Positions 6,483 to 8,991 of a stretch of DNA of 8,991 nt are shown piece by piece (the stretch's first letter is position 1; each line of letters starts with the position of its first letter). The notes under the pieces are model-generated. The model was not told the origin of the DNA. It searched no databases and was given only the letters and a program-made list of their open reading frames with translations. The stretch comes from Comamonadaceae bacterium (lineage in GTDB: Bacteria; Pseudomonadota; Gammaproteobacteria; Burkholderiales; Burkholderiaceae_C), in the NCBI GenBank assembly GCA_947454585.1, contig CANGML010000051.1:1-8991 (forward strand), read 5' to 3'. Made by a program: the position numbers and the translations under genes.

Positions 6483-6830
6483 ATGCCCTCTAAAAAAAGC
6501 CCCCCGAAAATCCAATTGCCCGACCGAGACGACGGCGGATCGGTCGTTTTAGAGCGATTGACGCAGCGCACCAAGCCGCCACAAATGTTTCAGGTGCTGA
6601 TGCTCAATGACGACTTCACGCCGATGGAGTTCGTCGTGGTGGTATTGCAAGAGTTTTTCAGCAAAGACCGCGAGCAAGCGACGCAAATCATGCTGCAAAT
6701 CCACTTAGATGGAAAAGGGGTTTGCGGTGTTTACAGCAAAGACGTGGCCGCCACCAAGGTCGACCAAGTGCTGGATGCGGCTCGTAAGGCCGGCCACCCC
6801 CTGCAATGCGTCGCAGAACCGATCGAATAG
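6483..6830 (+). CDS. clpS: ATP-dependent Clp protease adaptor ClpS
   Basis: ClpS binds proteins with bulky hydrophobic N-terminal residues and hands them to ClpA-ClpP, the bacterial N-end rule pathway. The 115 residues have the usual layout: a flexible charged tail (about 1-30) that engages ClpA, then the folded core from [14 protein letters not shown]. The N-degron pocket is intact: N42, D43 and H74 are the counterparts of E. coli N34, D35 and H66, and M48 is the gatekeeper M40. The substrate range should thus be Leu, Phe, Tyr and Trp. There is no other in-frame Met before M35, which lies inside the conserved core, so the ATG at 6483 is the start despite its lack of a spaced Shine-Dalgarno. 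clpA follows after 125 bases, more than in E. coli. Confidence 0.97.
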   Translation: MPSKKSPPKIQLPDRDDGGSVVLERLTQRTKPPQMFQVLMLNDDFTPMEFVVVVLQEFFSKDREQATQIMLQIHLDGKGVCGVYSKDVAATKVDQVLDAARKAGHPLQCVAEPIE

Positions 6831-6889
6831 CCCCCGTTGTGAGCCATGCGCGACAGAAAAACTATCGTTTGCACGGATACATGTCACCA

Positions 6890-6918
6890 CTTGAATAAAT
6901 GGCTTTTGTTTCCATATA
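6890..6918 (+). promoter_or_regulatory. Candidate heat-shock (sigma-32) type promoter of clpA
   Basis: CTTGAA (6890-6895) matches the RpoH -35 core. Fourteen bases later TTCCATATA (6910-6918) resembles the RpoH -10 (CCCCATNTA), with the CCAT and TA parts matching. Spacing fits known RpoH promoters. The same DNA can be read as a sigma-70 promoter, TTGAAT (6891-6896), 18 bases, TATACA (6915-6920). Either predicts a leader of about 30 bases carrying the clpA Shine-Dalgarno AAGGA (6945-6949). Confidence 0.45.
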
Positions 6919-6955
6919 CATTTGAATCTCAGATGCAAGCACCGAAGGAAAAAAC

Positions 6956-8991
6956 ATGATTGCCCAAGAACTTGAAGTCAGCTTGCACATGGCCTTTGTC
7001 GAGGCCCGTCAACAACGACACGAATTCATCACGGTTGAGCATTTGCTGTTGGCTTTGCTCGACAACCCTAGCGCCGCTGAAGTGCTCCGCGCCTGTTCAG
7101 CCAATATCGACGATTTGCGCAAGTCGCTCTCCAACTTCATCGCCGACAACACGCCCCAGGTATCAGGCACTGAAGAAGTGGACACACAGCCCACGCTGGG
7201 GTTTCAGCGCGTGATTCAGCGCGCCATCATGCACGTGCAGTCCACCGGCAATGGCAAAAAAGAAGTCACTGGCGCCAATGTGTTGGTAGCGATTTTTGGC
7301 GAGAAAGACTCGCACGCGGTGTATTACCTCCACCAACAAGGCGTGACCCGTTTGGATGTGGTGAACTTCATCGCGCACGGCATCAAAAAGAGTGACCCCC
7401 CTGAAGCAGTCAAAGGCGGTGAGTCTGCACCCTCCGAGCAAGAAGAGGGCAACAGTGCATCGGAAAAGAACGAAAAAGCCTCACCCCTCGAGCAGTTCAC
7501 CCAAAACCTGAACCAAGCCGCGATGGACGGCAAGATCGATCCCTTGATCGGTCGTGAATACGAGGTCGAGCGCACCATCCAAATCTTGTGCCGCCGCCGC
7601 AAAAACAACCCCCTGTTGGTGGGCGAGGCTGGTGTGGGTAAGACCGCGATTGCAGAAGGCCTGGCATGGCGCATCACGCAAAAAGACGTGCCCGAAATCT
7701 TGGCTGAGGCCGTGGTGTATTCGTTGGACATGGGGGCCTTGCTGGCCGGCACCAAATACCGTGGCGACTTTGAGCAACGCTTGAAGGGGGTTATCAAGTC
7801 CCTGCAGGGCAAGCCCAATGCGATTTTGTTCATCGATGAGATCCATACCTTGATTGGCGCAGGCGCGGCTTCGGGCGGCACCTTGGATGCGTCTAACTTG
7901 CTCAAGCCTGCCCTGTCGAGCGGTCAACTCAAGTGCATTGGCGCAACTACCTTCACCGAGTACCGTGGCATCTTCGAGAAAGATGCGGCGCTGAGCCGTC
8001 GTTTTCAAAAGGTCGATGTGGTCGAACCTACGGTGCAAGAGACCGTGGACATTCTCAAGGGCCTCAAGTCGCGCTTCGAAGAACACCACAACGTCAAGTA
8101 CGCCGTGGCAGCCTTGCAAGCCGCAGCCGAGCTGAGCGCCAAGTACATCAATGACCGCCATTTGCCAGACAAGGCGATTGACGTGATCGACGAAGCCGGG
8201 GCTGCACAGCGCATCTTGGTGGCGTCTAAGCGCAAGAAAACCATTGGCAAGGCCGAGATCGAAGACATCGTGGCCAAGATTGCACGTATTCCCCCCGCCA
8301 ACGTGTCCAACGATGACCGTAGCAAGCTGCAAACCATCGAGCGCGATTTGAAGAGTGTGGTGTTCGGCCAAGACAAAGCGCTGGAGGTGCTGGCTTCTTC
8401 CGTGAAGATGGCCCGCTCAGGTTTGGGCAAAGCCGACAAACCCATTGGCGCATTCCTCTTTAGCGGCCCCACGGGCGTTGGCAAAACCGAAGCGGCCAAG
8501 CAGTTGGCCTACATCATGGGCATCGACCTGGTGCGCTTTGACATGTCCGAGTACATGGAGCGCCACGCCGTGAGCCGCCTGATTGGTGCGCCCCCCGGCT
8601 ACGTGGGTTTTGACCAAGGCGGTTTGCTGACTGAGGCCGTGACCAAAAAGCCGCATTGCGTGCTGCTCTTGGACGAAATTGAAAAAGCCCACCCTGACAT
8701 CTTCAACGTGCTGCTGCAGGTGATGGACCACGGCACGCTGACTGACAACAACGGCCGCAAGGCTGACTTCCGCAACGTCATTCTGATCATGACGACCAAT
8801 GCGGGCGCCGAGACCATGAACAAAGCCACCATTGGCTTCACCAACCCGCGTGCGGCAGGTGACGAGATGGGCGACATCAAACGCTTGTTCACTCCTGAGT
8901 TCCGCAACCGTTTGGATGCCATCGTGGGCTTCAAGGCCTTGGATGAAAACGTCATCATGCGCGTGGTCGACAAGTTCTTGTTGCAACTCGA
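6956..8991 (+). CDS. clpA: ATP-dependent Clp protease ATP-binding subunit ClpA (3' end cut by window edge)
   Basis: This AAA+ unfoldase feeds proteins, including ClpS-delivered N-end-rule substrates, into ClpP. The 678 visible codons are open to the edge; E. coli ClpA has 758, so the C-terminal part is missing. The N-domain (1-142) holds two Clp repeats and docks ClpS. A charged Glu/Lys/Ser-rich linker (about 146-176) follows. D1 has Walker A GEAGVGKT (223-230), Walker B ILFIDE (290-295) and an arginine-finger region at LSRRF (346-350). D2 has Walker A GPTGVGKT (504-511), Walker B LLLDE (570-574) and FTPEFRNRLD (645-654). The ClpP-binding loop reads IGF (626-628), where E. coli ClpA has IGL. 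There is no ClpB-type middle coiled coil. The ATG at 6956 has AAGGA at 6945-6949. The large open frames on the opposite strand are shadows. Confidence 0.97.
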   Translation, partial: MIAQELEVSLHMAFVEARQQRHEFITVEHLLLALLDNPSAAEVLRACSANIDDLRKSLSNFIADNTPQVSGTEEVDTQPTLGFQRVIQRAIMHVQSTGNGKKEVTGANVLVAIFGEKDSHAVYYLHQQGVTRLDVVNFIAHGIKKSDPPEAVKGGESAPSEQEEGNSASEKNEKASPLEQFTQNLNQAAMDGKIDPLIGREYEVERTIQILCRRRKNNPLLVGEAGVGKTAIAEGLAWRITQKDVPEILAEAVVYSLDMGALLAGTKYRGDFEQRLKGVIKSLQGKPNAILFIDEIHTLIGAGAASGGTLDASNLLKPALSSGQLKCIGATTFTEYRGIFEKDAALSRRFQKVDVVEPTVQETVDILKGLKSRFEEHHNVKYAVAALQAAAELSAKYINDRHLPDKAIDVIDEAGAAQRILVASKRKKTIGKAEIEDIVAKIARIPPANVSNDDRSKLQTIERDLKSVVFGQDKALEVLASSVKMARSGLGKADKPIGAFLFSGPTGVGKTEAAKQLAYIMGIDLVRFDMSEYMERHAVSRLIGAPPGYVGFDQGGLLTEAVTKKPHCVLLLDEIEKAHPDIFNVLLQVMDHGTLTDNNGRKADFRNVILIMTTNAGAETMNKATIGFTNPRAAGDEMGDIKRLFTPEFRNRLDAIVGFKALDENVIMRVVDKFLLQL

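Noticed and set aside
7481..8371. 296-codon open frame on the minus strand
   Set aside because: It lies fully inside clpA, whose domains and motifs are unmistakable. Long antisense frames are expected opposite a high-GC3 coding sequence, and the product resembles nothing.
8417..8986. 189-codon open frame on the minus strand
   Set aside because: Antisense shadow of the clpA D2 domain with no ribosome-binding site or family resemblance.

Overview
The window is an ordinary, densely packed stretch of chromosome, most likely from a member of the Comamonadaceae (Burkholderiales, Betaproteobacteria). This placement rests on protein character and gene order: exbB-exbD-lpxK diverging from xseA-sodB, then icd and clpS-clpA. 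No database search was possible, so genus-level placement is not attempted. There are no mobile elements, CRISPR arrays, tRNA or rRNA genes, and base and codon use look uniform.

Left part (1-1914, minus strand): an envelope operon read leftwards, exbB -> exbD -> lpxK. It encodes a MotA/TolQ/ExbB-type proton channel protein, its ExbD/TolR-type partner, and the lipid A 4'-kinase, which is cut by the window edge. The lpxK reading frame runs unbroken off the left end. The 234-base gap between exbB and xseA (1915-2148) holds a likely exbB promoter. It overlaps a perfect inverted repeat made of DnaA-box sequences and is followed by a strongly AT-rich tract.

Middle part (2149-4568): xseA (exonuclease VII large subunit) and, 35 bases on, sodB (Fe-type superoxide dismutase) run rightwards. 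They meet a convergent gene for a secreted DUF192 protein, and a compact bidirectional terminator lies between the two.

Right part (4569-8991, plus strand): icd (NADP isocitrate dehydrogenase, with the AceK phosphorylation serine conserved), an unrecognised 176-residue protein, clpS (N-end-rule adaptor) and clpA (AAA+ unfoldase, cut by the right edge). clpS has a -10-like hexamer so close to its ATG that its message may be leaderless. The clpS-clpA gap carries a candidate sigma-32 (RpoH) type promoter, so the adaptor and the unfoldase may be expressed from separate signals.

I see no new multi-gene system. The points most worth a second look are the DnaA-box palindrome over the exbB promoter, the possible leaderless clpS mRNA, the heat-shock-like clpA promoter, and the uncharacterised protein between icd and clpS.
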